In this document: positions 28,416 through 37,241 of the stretch, piece after piece
Layout of the letters: every line of letters starts with the position of its first letter
Numbering within the stretch: the stretch's first letter is position 1
Source of the DNA: [Mycobacterium] zoologicum
Lineage (GTDB): Bacteria > Actinomycetota > Actinomycetes > Mycobacteriales > Mycobacteriaceae
NCBI RefSeq assembly: GCF_020172665.1
Contig: NZ_CP083985.1
Coordinates: 656,919-720,918, forward strand
Reading direction: 5' to 3'
Length of the DNA: 64,000 bases
The notes under the pieces: model-generated
Databases searched by the model: none
What the model saw: only the letters and a program-made list of their open reading frames with translations
What the model was told of the DNA's origin: nothing
Translations under genes and position numbers: made by a program

Positions 28416-29726
28416 GTGTCCGACCATGCACCGGGTGATTCGACTGAGCGCAATGAGGTGACCGATCACCCCACCACGCAATTTCGGCCGTATCAGCAGG
28501 TCGAGGGCGATTCCGACCCGGCCACCGGAGGCTTCGCGGAGCCGTCCGAGGACAGTGAGACGAGGTCGTTCGGCGGATTCCGCACCGAGCGCCGGTTCTC
28601 CGAGCCGCTGGACCCGTGGCCGTCGCCACCCGTAGATGTCGCGGCCCAGCAGAGCTGGAACCCCGGCCAGGCGACCTGGGTTCCGCAGCCGATGGACAGC
28701 CCGCCGCCGGTCTACCACGGTGGTGCCCCCAACGGCATCCCCCAGGGCGCCAGCGCCCCGTACCGGCCGGCCGGCACCATCGCGCCGTTCTCGGACCTGT
28801 CGACCACGTCGCTGCTGCGGCAGGTCAAGCCGCCGCCCACCGCGGGCTGGCGCCGCCTGCTGTATGTGATCTCCGGCCAGCTGATCAACGTCGGCGAGAG
28901 CCCCCGCACCACCCGCTACAACGACCTGGTGGTGCAGGTCAACCGTCCGCTGCAGGGCTGTCACCGGATCGCGGTGCTGTCACTGAAGGGCGGCGTCGGC
29001 AAGACCACCATCACCGCGACTCTGGGTGCCACGTTCGCCTCGATCCGCGGCGACCGGGTGGTGGCCGTCGACGCGAACCCGGACCGGGGCACGTTGAGCC
29101 AGAAGGTGCCGATGGAGACACCGGCGACGGTGCGCCACCTGCTGCGCGACGCCGACGGCATCCAGCGCTACAGCGACGTCCGCAGCTACACCAACCAGGG
29201 CCCCAGCCGGCTTGAGGTGCTGGCCTCGGAGAGCGACCCGGCGGTGTCGGAGGCGTTCAGCGCCGAGGACTACGCCCGCACCCTGCAGGTGCTGGAGCGG
29301 TTCTACAGCCTGGTGCTCACCGACTGCGGCACCGGCCTGATGCACTCGGCGATGTCGGCGGTGCTGTCCAAGGCCGACACCATGATCGTGGTGAGTTCGG
29401 GCTCAGTTGATGGCGCGCGCAGTGCCTCGGCGACGCTGGACTGGCTGGACGCGCACGGTCACGAGGAGTTGGTGCGCAACTCCATCGCGGTGATCAACGC
29501 GGTGCGTCCCCGCTCGGGCAAGGTCGACATGCAGAAGGTGGTCGACCACTTCTCCCGGCGCTGCCGTGCGGTGCGTCTGGTGCCGTTCGACCCGCATCTG
29601 GAAGAGGGCGCCGAGATCGATCTGATGCGGCTGAAGCGCGAGACCAAGGAGGCGCTGGTCGAGCTGGCCGCCGTCGTCGCCGAAGCGTTCCCGGGCGACG
29701 ACCGCTCCAATCAGCACTTCGTCTAG
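28416..29726 (+). CDS. MinD/ParA-like ATPase (Rv0530-like)
   Basis: A 436-residue protein. The N-terminal 180 residues are acidic, Pro-rich and probably disordered. The C-terminal 250 residues form a SIMIBI ATPase with a deviant Walker A (LKGGVGKTT) and a switch region VVAVDANPDRG. The layout resembles the EspI/Rv0530 group linked to ESX-related processes; the partner is unknown. The GTG start follows GGGAGAG. Alternative upstream starts exist but lack a ribosome-binding site. Confidence 0.86.
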   Translation: MSDHAPGDSTERNEVTDHPTTQFRPYQQVEGDSDPATGGFAEPSEDSETRSFGGFRTERRFSEPLDPWPSPPVDVAAQQSWNPGQATWVPQPMDSPPPVYHGGAPNGIPQGASAPYRPAGTIAPFSDLSTTSLLRQVKPPPTAGWRRLLYVISGQLINVGESPRTTRYNDLVVQVNRPLQGCHRIAVLSLKGGVGKTTITATLGATFASIRGDRVVAVDANPDRGTLSQKVPMETPATVRHLLRDADGIQRYSDVRSYTNQGPSRLEVLASESDPAVSEAFSAEDYARTLQVLERFYSLVLTDCGTGLMHSAMSAVLSKADTMIVVSSGSVDGARSASATLDWLDAHGHEELVRNSIAVINAVRPRSGKVDMQKVVDHFSRRCRAVRLVPFDPHLEEGAEIDLMRLKRETKEALVELAAVVAEAFPGDDRSNQHFV

Positions 29727-29732
29727 CGGGCC

Positions 29733-29885
29733 CTACGGCTTGTTGTCGCCCTGGCCGATCCGACGCAGGAAATCCGGGTCGTCGTCCGGGCCGATGACGC
29801 GGGTCCTCGGCTGGCTGCGCGCGGTTCGCAGCGCGATATAGATCAAGGCCCCCAAGGTCACTGCGAGGAGCACGTAGAGCGGCAC
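29733..29885 (-). CDS. 50-residue single-helix membrane protein (Rv0530A-like)
   Basis: A very short gene: GTG start at 29885, eight nt after a perfect AGGAGG, stop at 29733. It encodes one transmembrane helix (VLLAVTLGALIYIALR) followed by an acidic tail ending in GQGDNKP. Position and size match M. tuberculosis Rv0530A. It is convergent with the MinD-like gene. Function unknown. Confidence 0.75.
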   Translation of the reverse strand: MPLYVLLAVTLGALIYIALRTARSQPRTRVIGPDDDPDFLRRIGQGDNKP

Positions 29886-29947
29886 GGCGGACACCTCCTG
29901 GGGCCGAATATACCGCTAGCGCCGTCTGGGCAGGTCAGGCCCGGCAG

Positions 29948-29953
29948 TAGGCT
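29948..29953 (+). promoter_or_regulatory. -10 hexamer TAGGCT, probable leaderless promoter
   Basis: TAGGCT lies 8 nt before GTG 29962, the same arrangement as at 7851. No Shine-Dalgarno precedes the start. Confidence 0.4.
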
Positions 29954-29961
29954 GGGCGACC

Positions 29962-30261
29962 GTGATGGCAGGTCGAGCCCCGTTGGGGCGTGCGGTTTTG
30001 GATGTTGTGGCGTACACGCTCGCCCGGCTGGGGCTGGTGGTCGTGCTCAGTGCGGTGGTCTACGGGGTGGCGCGGCTGCTCGGACTCAGCGACTTCCCGC
30101 CCATCATGGCGATGCTGCTGGCGCTGATCGTGGCGCTGCCGCTGGGCATGTGGGTCTTCACGCCGCTGGGCAAGCGCGCCAACGAAAGCCTGTCGGTGGC
30201 CGGTGAGCGGCGTCGGCGCGAACGCGCGGAGTTGCAGGCCAAGCTGCGCGGGGAGCAGTGA
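29962..30261 (+). CDS. DUF4229 membrane protein
   Basis: A 99-residue protein with two hydrophobic helices (about 20-40 and 48-68) and a basic, charged C-terminal tail, typical of actinobacterial DUF4229 proteins (Rv0531-like). Start is GTG 29962 or ATG 29965. Its TGA forms the left end of a long hairpin shared with the convergent menA. Confidence 0.83.
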   Translation: MMAGRAPLGRAVLDVVAYTLARLGLVVVLSAVVYGVARLLGLSDFPPIMAMLLALIVALPLGMWVFTPLGKRANESLSVAGERRRRERAELQAKLRGEQ

Positions 30262-30309
30262 TTTCGGCGCGATACTTACCGCTCAGCGGGTAAAACCGCG
30301 CCGAAATCA
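30259..30309. terminator. Bidirectional hairpin between convergent genes
   Basis: A perfect 13-bp inverted repeat: TGATTTCGGCGCG at 30259 and its complement at 30297-30309. A second near-palindrome (TTACCGC/GCGGGTAA) lies inside. The outermost bases of each arm are the TGA stop codons of the DUF4229 gene and menA, so one structure can terminate both transcripts. Confidence 0.65.
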
Positions 30310-31191
30310 AGCGTAGGCCAGCGCGACCGCCTCCACGGCGGCCCACACCAGCATGGTCAGCCCGGTGTCGCGCAGCACCGGAATCAACTGCGCCCCGCCC
30401 CGCCGCGACCGCACCGGCGCTATCGCCCGCACCGCCAGCGGGGTGGCGATCAGGCCGATCGCAGCCCACGGGGTGGCCCGCATCAGCGCCAGCGTCATCG
30501 CCCCGGTCAGCGCCACCAGCAGCTGAAACAGCACCCGGGTGCGGGCGTCGCCGAGTCGCACCGCCAGGGTGATCTTGCCCGCCGGCTCGTCGGTGTCGAT
30601 GTCGCGCAGATTGTTGGCCACCAGCACCGCCGACGACAGCGCCCCGACACCGACGGCCAACGCCGCGCCGACCCAGTCCACCCGTAGCGCCTGGGTGTAC
30701 TGGGTGCCCAGGACGGCCACCAGACCGAAGAACACGAACACCGCGACCTCGCCGAACCCGGAGTAGCCGTACGGCTTGGCCCCGCCGGTGTACAGCCACG
30801 CCCCGGCGATGCAGGCCGCCCCGACGGCCACCAGCCACGGGGCGCTGACCAGGGCCAGCGCCAGTCCGGCCAGCGCACCGATCGACAGCGCCACCACCGC
30901 TGCGCTCAGCACCGCCCGTGGGGAGGCCAGCCGTGAGCCCACCAGCCGCAGCGGCCCGGTTCGGACGTCGTCGGTGCCGCGGATGCCGTCGGAGTAGTCG
31001 TTGGCGAAGTTCACCCCGATGATCAGCGCCACCGCGACCGTCAGCGCCAGCAGTGCCTTCCACCACACGGCCGCGCCGAGCCAGGCCGCCGCGCCGGTTC
31101 CGGCGATCACCGGGGCAATCGCGTTGGGCAGGGTACGGGGCCGGGCCCCGGAGATCCATTGTGCAAAGCTGGCCTTCTGCGACATGGGCAC
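30307..31191 (-). CDS. menA: 1,4-dihydroxy-2-naphthoate polyprenyltransferase
   Basis: UbiA-family membrane enzyme (294 residues, about eight helices) that prenylates DHNA to demethylmenaquinone, using the long polyprenyl diphosphate. The Asp-rich motifs are [12 protein letters not shown] and [10 protein letters not shown]. The MSQ methionine (31185) is a possible start two codons in. MenG (53.3 kb) then methylates the product. Convergent with the DUF4229 gene; the mtnP-type gene starts about 115 bp upstream on the other strand. Confidence 0.95.
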   Translation of the reverse strand: MPMSQKASFAQWISGARPRTLPNAIAPVIAGTGAAAWLGAAVWWKALLALTVAVALIIGVNFANDYSDGIRGTDDVRTGPLRLVGSRLASPRAVLSAAVVALSIGALAGLALALVSAPWLVAVGAACIAGAWLYTGGAKPYGYSGFGEVAVFVFFGLVAVLGTQYTQALRVDWVGAALAVGVGALSSAVLVANNLRDIDTDEPAGKITLAVRLGDARTRVLFQLLVALTGAMTLALMRATPWAAIGLIATPLAVRAIAPVRSRRGGAQLIPVLRDTGLTMLVWAAVEAVALAYA

Positions 31192-31240
31192 GATCCTTAC
31201 ACGCCAGAGGGAAGCTCACCTTGCCCGGCGATGACGATGC

Positions 31241-31277
31241 AGTGGGGGTGCCCCCAGCCGCGCAGCGGCGAGGGGGA
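31241..31277. repeat. Short G/C hairpin repeat in menA-mtnP spacer
   Basis: GGGGGTGCCCCC followed by an imperfect dyad ending GAGGGGGACG. It looks like the small dispersed intergenic elements common in mycobacteria. There is only one copy in this window, so dispersal is inferred. Confidence 0.35.
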
Positions 31278-31305
31278 CGAAGCGATGAGGAGGAAGAGGC
31301 GCGAC

Positions 31306-32082
31306 ATGCTCGGAGTGATCGGTGGCAGCGGGTTCTACTCGTTGTTCGGCGACAACGCGCGCCGGCTGGAATGCGACACCCCCTATGGGCGGCCCAGCTC
31401 GGAGATCACCGTGGGCACCGTCGGCGGCCACGAGGTCGCGTTCCTGCCACGGCACGGCGAGCAGCACGAATTCTCCGCGCACACCGTGCCCTATCGGGCC
31501 AATATGTGGGCGCTGCGGGCGCTGGGGGTGCGGCGCATCCTGGCGCCGTGTGCGGTGGGCAGCCTGACTCCGGAGCTGCCGCCGGGAACGGTGGTGGTGC
31601 CCGATCAGCTGGTAGACCGCACCCGGGCCCGCGCCGACACCTACTTCGACGACGGCGGTGTGCACGTCGAGTTCGCCGACCCGTACTGCCCGACGCTGCG
31701 GGCAGTGATGACCAGTCTGCCCGACATCGTCGACGGCAGCACGATGGTGGTGATCCAGGGCCCGCGGTTCTCCACCCGTGCCGAGAGCCAATGGTTCGCC
31801 TCAGCAGGCTTCCGGCTGATCAATATGACCGGTTATCCCGAGGCGGTGCTGGCGCGCGAGCTTGAGATCTGTTACGCCGCAGTGGCGTTGGTCACCGACC
31901 TGGATGCCGGCATCGACGTCGGCAGCGGCGTGCGGACAGTCGATGTGTTCGCGGAGTTCAAGAGGAACATCGAGCCGTTCAAGAAGCTGGTGTTGCAGGG
32001 TATCGAGCAGATCGACGAGCGCCGCAGCTGTACGCACTGCCTGCCGCACGAGGGCGTTCAGTTGCCGTTCGAGCTGCCCTGA
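31306..32082 (+). CDS. mtnP: S-methyl-5'-thioadenosine phosphorylase
   Basis: A 258-residue purine nucleoside phosphorylase family member. GVIGGSGFY binds phosphate, LPRHGEQHEFSAH is the sugar/phosphate region, and NMTGYPEAVLARE holds the base-recognition site. It corresponds to Rv0535. ATG 31306 is chosen because AGGAGGAAGAGG lies about 6 nt upstream. The last 25 bp overlap the convergent membrane-protein gene. Confidence 0.93.
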   Translation: MLGVIGGSGFYSLFGDNARRLECDTPYGRPSSEITVGTVGGHEVAFLPRHGEQHEFSAHTVPYRANMWALRALGVRRILAPCAVGSLTPELPPGTVVVPDQLVDRTRARADTYFDDGGVHVEFADPYCPTLRAVMTSLPDIVDGSTMVVIQGPRFSTRAESQWFASAGFRLINMTGYPEAVLARELEICYAAVALVTDLDAGIDVGSGVRTVDVFAEFKRNIEPFKKLVLQGIEQIDERRSCTHCLPHEGVQLPFELP

Positions 32083-33497
32083 GGCTCGTCGGTTCCCCGA
32101 TAGATCTTCGGCCCGTCTCCGAGCGCCTTCGCAGTGGCGTTCTGTGACCGGAAGATGCTCGGTGAACCGGGGTCACCTGGGCGGGGACGCTCCGCCCGGG
32201 CGAATCGGGCGGAGATTATCGCGACCACCATTGCGCACCAAGCCAATCCGCACAGCACCAGATCGAAGGTGCTGGTGATCTGCTGCGCCAGGCCATTGCC
32301 GTAGACCGGATTGGCCAGCGCTGCCTCCTGCTGGGCCTGCGCCAGCCGTGGCGCCAGGCCGACACCGACCACCAGGCGCGCAATGGTGAACCCGAACAAC
32401 ACCGCGGCCACCGACCAGACGGCGGCCACCGGTAGCGACCGATTGCCCAGGTTGATCCGCAGCCAGATCGCGACCACCGCGGTCACCACGTCGAAGGCCG
32501 CCATCGCCGCGCTGTCGTACGGCGAATAGGGCAAGCCCAATGTCGCGGCCACCACGATGTCGTCGAGACGCATGATGGCCGAACCCACACACCAGACGAT
32601 GATGAGTAGCAAGATGTTTCGCGTGGCGAGCAGCCAGGTTGCGCCCGGGGCGTCACGCAGTGCGACTACGGCGAAGATCGCCGCGGCGGCAACCCACGCC
32701 AAATAGCCCTCGAATCCGACGCCCATGGTGGAGGTGTTCTGGGCGATGCCGTGAAACCCGTCGACGAACCGGCCCGCCGGCATCACCCAGACCAACGCTC
32801 CGGCCACCAGCGTCGCGCCGCCGACTATGACGACTGCGAGCTGGGATGCCTTGTCTCGTCGCAGGATCCAGCGCGACGCCACGGCGAGGGTGACCCATGC
32901 CACCGCCCCGTACACGACTGCGGTGACGATGATCGCGACCTGCTGGCTACGGTACTCACCGGCTCCGTCGGGTAGCGCGTAGTGCACCCGCCAGTACAGG
33001 TTGAACGCCACACTGAGCGCGGCGCCGATGATCGAGGCGTAGCCCACGGCGCGCACCGCACGCTTCCAGTATCGGGCCGGGCCGGCCAGCACAGGCTGCG
33101 CGGCCAGCAGCGCCCCGGCGGCCCCCAGCCAGGCTCCGGGGCCAACCCCGCCGGGCGGCTGCGCGCTGCCTCCGTAGCGGATGGTCTGCACCGCGTCGAA
33201 GGCGACCACGCCGAGAACCAGCGCCAGATAGGGCGCGGCGAGCGTCAACCGGAGTAGTCCGAGAAGGCGCGGATTGGGGTGCGCGCCGGTGATCCGCCAG
33301 GGTCCGACATAGGTGGCGGCCAGCGAACCGAGTGCCAGGACGGTAGCCGTCGTGCCGGCCGCCTGCAGTCGGGGGTCGGCGGTGGGAATCCCGACACCGA
33401 AAAACAGGTTCCACGGCAACACCGACGCGGCGCACAGCAGTACCGCTGCGGTCACATCGCGGCCGATATTCCAGCTTCTGGTCGACTCGCCGGTCAT
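32058..33497 (-). CDS. Large integral membrane protein (Rv0537c-like)
   Basis: A 479-residue protein with about twelve hydrophobic helices, short loops and a polar, Asn/Gly-rich C-terminus. No transporter motif is recognised. Position matches Rv0537c. Its 3' end overlaps mtnP by 25 bp on the opposite strand. It is divergent from the DUF7159 gene across about 117 bp. Confidence 0.85.
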   Translation of the reverse strand: MTGESTRSWNIGRDVTAAVLLCAASVLPWNLFFGVGIPTADPRLQAAGTTATVLALGSLAATYVGPWRITGAHPNPRLLGLLRLTLAAPYLALVLGVVAFDAVQTIRYGGSAQPPGGVGPGAWLGAAGALLAAQPVLAGPARYWKRAVRAVGYASIIGAALSVAFNLYWRVHYALPDGAGEYRSQQVAIIVTAVVYGAVAWVTLAVASRWILRRDKASQLAVVIVGGATLVAGALVWVMPAGRFVDGFHGIAQNTSTMGVGFEGYLAWVAAAAIFAVVALRDAPGATWLLATRNILLLIIVWCVGSAIMRLDDIVVAATLGLPYSPYDSAAMAAFDVVTAVVAIWLRINLGNRSLPVAAVWSVAAVLFGFTIARLVVGVGLAPRLAQAQQEAALANPVYGNGLAQQITSTFDLVLCGLAWCAMVVAIISARFARAERPRPGDPGSPSIFRSQNATAKALGDGPKIYRGTDEPQGSSNGN

Positions 33498-33614
33498 TTG
33501 CTCACCATAACCGCGTGGCGCGGCTACGCCGCTGAACAGCGAAGATCGTGCCGGTCGGCTGTCGGTGTGCGCGGTTAGACTGGCAAATCAGTGGGCGTAA
33601 GGAGGAGTTTTCGC

Positions 33615-35438
33615 ATGGACGTTGCGCTCGGTGTGTCGGTAACCGGCGCGCTCGCCCGTCTGGCTCTGGTCGAATCCGATGCCTACGGCGATGCCGTGCT
33701 TGACGAGTCGATGCTCGACCTGACCCAGGATCCGGTCGCAACCCTCATCGAGACCATCACCGGCACCGACCGGATGCTGGCCGACGAGGGGCACCGGCTT
33801 GCGGCCACCCGGCTGTGCTGGTCGGATGCGGACCTGCTGAGCCGGCTTCGGCAGGCGCTCGACGAAGCCGGTGTGGAGAACGTGTCCGAGTCGGATCAGG
33901 CGCGCTCGGCAGTGGCGCTGGCGCGCAATGTCTCTGGCGAGGACGGTGAGACGGCGTTTCTGCCGACTGCCGACGCGACCATGGCGGCGCCAGTGGCGGT
34001 CGGAGTGGAGCCGGCGGACGCGACGGCCACCGCGGCGGCGCCCACCGCCGAGAGTGTGGAACCCGATCAGCAACTGGCCTACTCCTTGACCGGCGACGAC
34101 TCGGAGCCGCTGCCGGTGGAGTACGCCGACGAGGACTACGACTACGAAGAATACGACGAAACCGAGGTGGCCGGCGAACCCGAGGTGCTGCCGCCGCCGG
34201 TGGGTCGTGTCCTGCTGGTGGGAAGCTCGGTCGGCGGCATCCTGGTCGCCGGATGCGCGGCACTGGCGGTGGCGGTGACGATCGGCATTCGACCGACGGC
34301 CGCGGTCACCCAGTCCGAGCCGGCGGCGGTGGCGCCACCGGTGGCGCCACCGCCGGTGCCGGGCAACTTCATGCCGGCGTTGCCCGCGCCGAAGCCGATC
34401 CAGGTTCCGCAGGCTCCGATATCCAATCCCGTTGTGGCCCCCGTGAATCCGGTGCCCGCCGCGGTGGCGCCGCCGGTCGTCGCGCCGACCGTACCGCCGG
34501 TGGTGCCACCACCGCCCGCGGTGATTCCCTTCCCGATTCCGATCCCGACCATTCCCACGCCCACTGGCGGTGGCGGTGTCGGTGGGACGGGAGGCTGGGA
34601 CGGCTGGGGCGGCGGCAGTGGTTCGGGGGGCAGCAATAGGTCGGGCGGGGTCAGCAGTTCCGACGGGAGCAGTAGCTCGGGTGGCAGCAGTTCCGATGGT
34701 GGGCACAGCGGTGACGGCCACAGCGGCGGGGGCCAGAGCGGTGAGGGCCAGAGCGGTGAGGGACATGGTGGCAACGGCCACGGTAGTGGTGGGCACAGCG
34801 GCGGCAGTGACACCGGCGGCTCGCCTTCGAGCGGTGGTACGAGCTCCGGCGGGGATTCCGACGCAGGCTCGACTGGCTCGGGTGGAACGAGCTCGGGTGG
34901 AACGAGCTCGGGTGGAACAGATTCGAGTGGGAGCGGGTCGGGCGGTACGGGTTCGGGCAGTGACGAGGGCAGTTCGAGCGGCTCCGGGAGCGGCTCCGGA
35001 AGTTCGGGAAGTTCGACGGGGGGCACCGATGGCAGCGGGTCCGCCGGCAGCGGTTCGGGCGGTGGCTCCAGCGATTCCGGGAGCGCCGGCTCGAGCGGAT
35101 CGAGTGGCAGCGCTTCGGGTTCCGACGGCGGCGGCTCCAGCGGCGGCTCGAGCGGCGGGGGATCCAGCGGCGGCTCGAGCGGCGGCGGCTCGAGCGGCGG
35201 GAGTTCCGGCGGTGGTTCGGATGGCGGTGGGTCCAGCGGCGGTTCGAGCGGCGGGGGAGGCTCTGGTGGTTCCGGTGGTGGCGGATCGGGTGGTGGTTCC
35301 GGTGGCGGCGGTTCTGGTGGCGGAGGAGCAGGCTCCGGTGGCGGTGGAGGTGGCTCCGGCGGTGGATCCGGCGGCGGTGGATCCGGCGGTTCCGGTGGCG
35401 GTGGTTCTGGCGGCGGCTCCGGCGGAGGCGGCGACTAA
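33615..35438 (+). CDS. DUF7159-type membrane protein with Gly/Ser-rich tail (Rv0538-like)
   Basis: A 607-residue protein. An N-terminal actin/ASKHA-like domain (DVALGVSVTGALARLALV) is followed by an acidic stretch with YADEDYDYEEYDETE. One transmembrane helix (about 196-225), a Pro-rich stalk (about 230-320) and roughly 280 residues of almost pure Gly/Ser complete it. Topology suggests a cytoplasmic head and an extracellular low-complexity brush. AGGAGG precedes the ATG. It is related to the 45.6-kb gene in the N-terminal domain. Function unknown. Confidence 0.87.
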   Translation: MDVALGVSVTGALARLALVESDAYGDAVLDESMLDLTQDPVATLIETITGTDRMLADEGHRLAATRLCWSDADLLSRLRQALDEAGVENVSESDQARSAVALARNVSGEDGETAFLPTADATMAAPVAVGVEPADATATAAAPTAESVEPDQQLAYSLTGDDSEPLPVEYADEDYDYEEYDETEVAGEPEVLPPPVGRVLLVGSSVGGILVAGCAALAVAVTIGIRPTAAVTQSEPAAVAPPVAPPPVPGNFMPALPAPKPIQVPQAPISNPVVAPVNPVPAAVAPPVVAPTVPPVVPPPPAVIPFPIPIPTIPTPTGGGGVGGTGGWDGWGGGSGSGGSNRSGGVSSSDGSSSSGGSSSDGGHSGDGHSGGGQSGEGQSGEGHGGNGHGSGGHSGGSDTGGSPSSGGTSSGGDSDAGSTGSGGTSSGGTSSGGTDSSGSGSGGTGSGSDEGSSSGSGSGSGSSGSSTGGTDGSGSAGSGSGGGSSDSGSAGSSGSSGSASGSDGGGSSGGSSGGGSSGGSSGGGSSGGSSGGGSDGGGSSGGSSGGGGSGGSGGGGSGGGSGGGGSGGGGAGSGGGGGGSGGGSGGGGSGGSGGGGSGGGSGGGGD

Positions 35439-35449
35439 GCCGGAGTCCC

Positions 35450-36493
35450 TCAGCGAATAAATCGGCGTGCCAACGCCTTTCGGTCCAGCTTTCCGATCCC
35501 TCGCCGGGGCAGTGTGGAGACAATGTGCAACTCGCGCGGTGCCGCCGTCACATCGAGGGAGCGCCCCACAAAAGCGCGCAGCTCCTCCAGCGACGGCGGC
35601 GTCGTCCCCGCCGCCACCACCGCGGCGGCCACCCGCTGGCCCAGCCGGTCGTCGGGGACGGCGAATACCGCGCATTCGGCCACCGCGGGGTGGGTCGACA
35701 ACACGGCCTCCACTGGTCCGGGCATCACCGTCAGGCCACCGGTGCTGATCGCGTCGTCGGCGCGGCCGAGCACTGTCAGGACCCCCGAAACATCCAGAGT
35801 GCCAACGTCATCAGTGACAAACCAACCCGGCTGCTCGAACGGGTCCGGCGAAACGGGATTGCGGTATCCGACGGCCAGCGTCGGGCCCCCCATCACCACC
35901 CGCCCGTCGTCGATACGCACCCGCACCCCGGGCAGCGGCACGCCGTCATATACGCAGCCGCCGGCGGTCTCGCTCATGCCGTAGGTCCGCACCACCCGCA
36001 CACCCGCGGCCGACGCCGCGTCCAGGATCGGTTGCGGAGCCGGTCCACCGCCCAGCAGCACCGCATCCAACTCGGCCAGCGCGGCCGTCGCCTCGGGCGT
36101 TGTCAGCGCCTTGGCCAATTGCGTCGCCACCAGAGAGGTGTAACGACGACCGGAACCCAGCTCAGAGACCGCCGCGGGCAGCAGGTCGATGTCAAAGCCC
36201 GCCGTGACGTCGAGCTGCACCGGGGTGGTACCGGCCGCCAGACTGCGCACCACCACCTGTATTCCGGCGATGTGATGCGCCGGCAGGGCCAGCAGCCATC
36301 GGCCGGGCCCGCCCAGGCGGTCGTGGGTGGCCGCAGCGCTGGCCAGCAGGGCCGCACCGGTCAGCAGGGCGCCCTTGGGGGTTCCGGTGGTTCCCGACGT
36401 AGTCACCACCAGCGCGACGTCATCGCCGATCGGTTCGCCGACCCGCAGTGCCGACAGCAGCGACGGATCGGTTTCGGGGGCCACCGGAGTCAC
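35450..36493 (-). CDS. menE: O-succinylbenzoate-CoA ligase
   Basis: Acyl-adenylating enzyme of menaquinone synthesis: it activates OSB for MenB. The AMP motif is TTSGTTGTPKGA; RTYGMSETAGGCVYDG and GWFVTDDVG are the next core motifs, and the C-terminal lysine is in GIGKLDRK. GTG 36493 is the first standard in-frame start (347 residues). Homologous-looking protein continues upstream to the stop of the DUF3349 gene, where the ribosome-binding site GGAGGGG precedes ATA at 36587-36589, so translation may begin there. Confidence 0.9.
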   Translation of the reverse strand: MTPVAPETDPSLLSALRVGEPIGDDVALVVTTSGTTGTPKGALLTGAALLASAAATHDRLGGPGRWLLALPAHHIAGIQVVVRSLAAGTTPVQLDVTAGFDIDLLPAAVSELGSGRRYTSLVATQLAKALTTPEATAALAELDAVLLGGGPAPQPILDAASAAGVRVVRTYGMSETAGGCVYDGVPLPGVRVRIDDGRVVMGGPTLAVGYRNPVSPDPFEQPGWFVTDDVGTLDVSGVLTVLGRADDAISTGGLTVMPGPVEAVLSTHPAVAECAVFAVPDDRLGQRVAAAVVAAGTTPPSLEELRAFVGRSLDVTAAPRELHIVSTLPRRGIGKLDRKALARRFIR

Positions 36494-36585
36494 CGCGGGA
36501 GCGCGACCGTCCAGGACGTCGTGCAGGACGGGCAGCAGTGTCGAGACGGCCGCGCCGGGCTCGACAACCAGCGCACGAAGGCCGG

Positions 36586-36888
36586 CTATTGCGCCCCTCC
36601 ACCGGGGGAGGCGTCGTCGAGCAGCCAACCTTTGGCGGCCAGCCGCTGACGAACCCGTTCGACGTCTTCGGGGGCGGGCAGTTCGTTGGTGAGACGGGAG
36701 ATCAATACGCCGATGTCGATGTGGTCGAAATCGCCGCGGTCGATCAGTTCCCGGGCGACGGCCTTGACCTCGTCGCTGGTGAGCCGCCGTGACAGCAACG
36801 CCAGCAGCGGGATGTAGTCGGTCTGCGGGACGCCATCGGGATACCCGTCGCGCAGCCACGCAACGATGGAGGCAAGAAATTTGTTCAT
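36586..36888 (-). CDS. DUF3349 protein (Rv0543c-like)
   Basis: A 100-residue, mostly helical protein. The tract from WLRDGYPDGVPQTDY to PLLALLSRRL is characteristic of DUF3349. Structures of this family are known but not its role. It lies immediately upstream of menE, and its TAG overlaps the candidate ATA start of menE. Confidence 0.9.
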   Translation of the reverse strand: MNKFLASIVAWLRDGYPDGVPQTDYIPLLALLSRRLTSDEVKAVARELIDRGDFDHIDIGVLISRLTNELPAPEDVERVRQRLAAKGWLLDDASPGGGAQ

Positions 36889-36935
36889 CCTGAGTTAACT
36901 TCCCCGCGTCGACAACGAGTATGTCGCCATTGATA

Positions 36936-37241
36936 TTACGTCACATCGCGGCCGAAGACGTCGTCCCAACCATTCCAATCATCCCACTGCCAGCCGATCC
37001 GGTGCTCGATGAAGTCGCGCGAAATGAACAGCACGCCGACGAGCATCATCGCCAGCAGTAACGCGAAAACGGCCCAACGCATTACGGTCAATCCGCGGCG
37101 ACTGGCGCCGGGTCCGTCGGCGGCCGCACCGAGGCGCACCCCGATCGCGAACAGTGCGGGCAGTGCGGTTCCGATCAGCAGGCCGAAGATCAGGATCTTG
37201 GCCGTGGCCACATAGTTGAACCAGCTGCTCAGCGTGTTCAC
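36936..37241 (-). CDS. Small membrane protein partner of phosphate permease (Rv0544c-like)
   Basis: A 101-residue protein with two transmembrane helices (about 12-35 and 55-75) and an acidic Trp-rich C-terminus (WQWDDWNGWDD). It overlaps the pit stop by 4 bp and is a paralogue of the 38.5-kb gene: both begin with a W-F-N-Y-x-A-T motif and share KIL-FGLL. Likely an accessory subunit of the Pit transporter, by context. Confidence 0.85.
   Translation of the reverse strand: MNTLSSWFNYVATAKILIFGLLIGTALPALFAIGVRLGAAADGPGASRRGLTVMRWAVFALLLAMMLVGVLFISRDFIEHRIGWQWDDWNGWDDVFGRDVT

Noticed and set aside
33588..35675. Large antisense frame opposite the Gly/Ser-rich protein
   Set aside because: It is an Ala/Thr/Gly repeat shadow of the Gly/Ser codons; the forward gene has a strong Shine-Dalgarno and a coherent N-terminal domain.
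36494..36859. N-terminal extension of menE to 36859
   Set aside because: This part is the DUF3349 gene in another frame and gives Arg-rich nonsense. Only the segment back to about 36589 looks protein-like.
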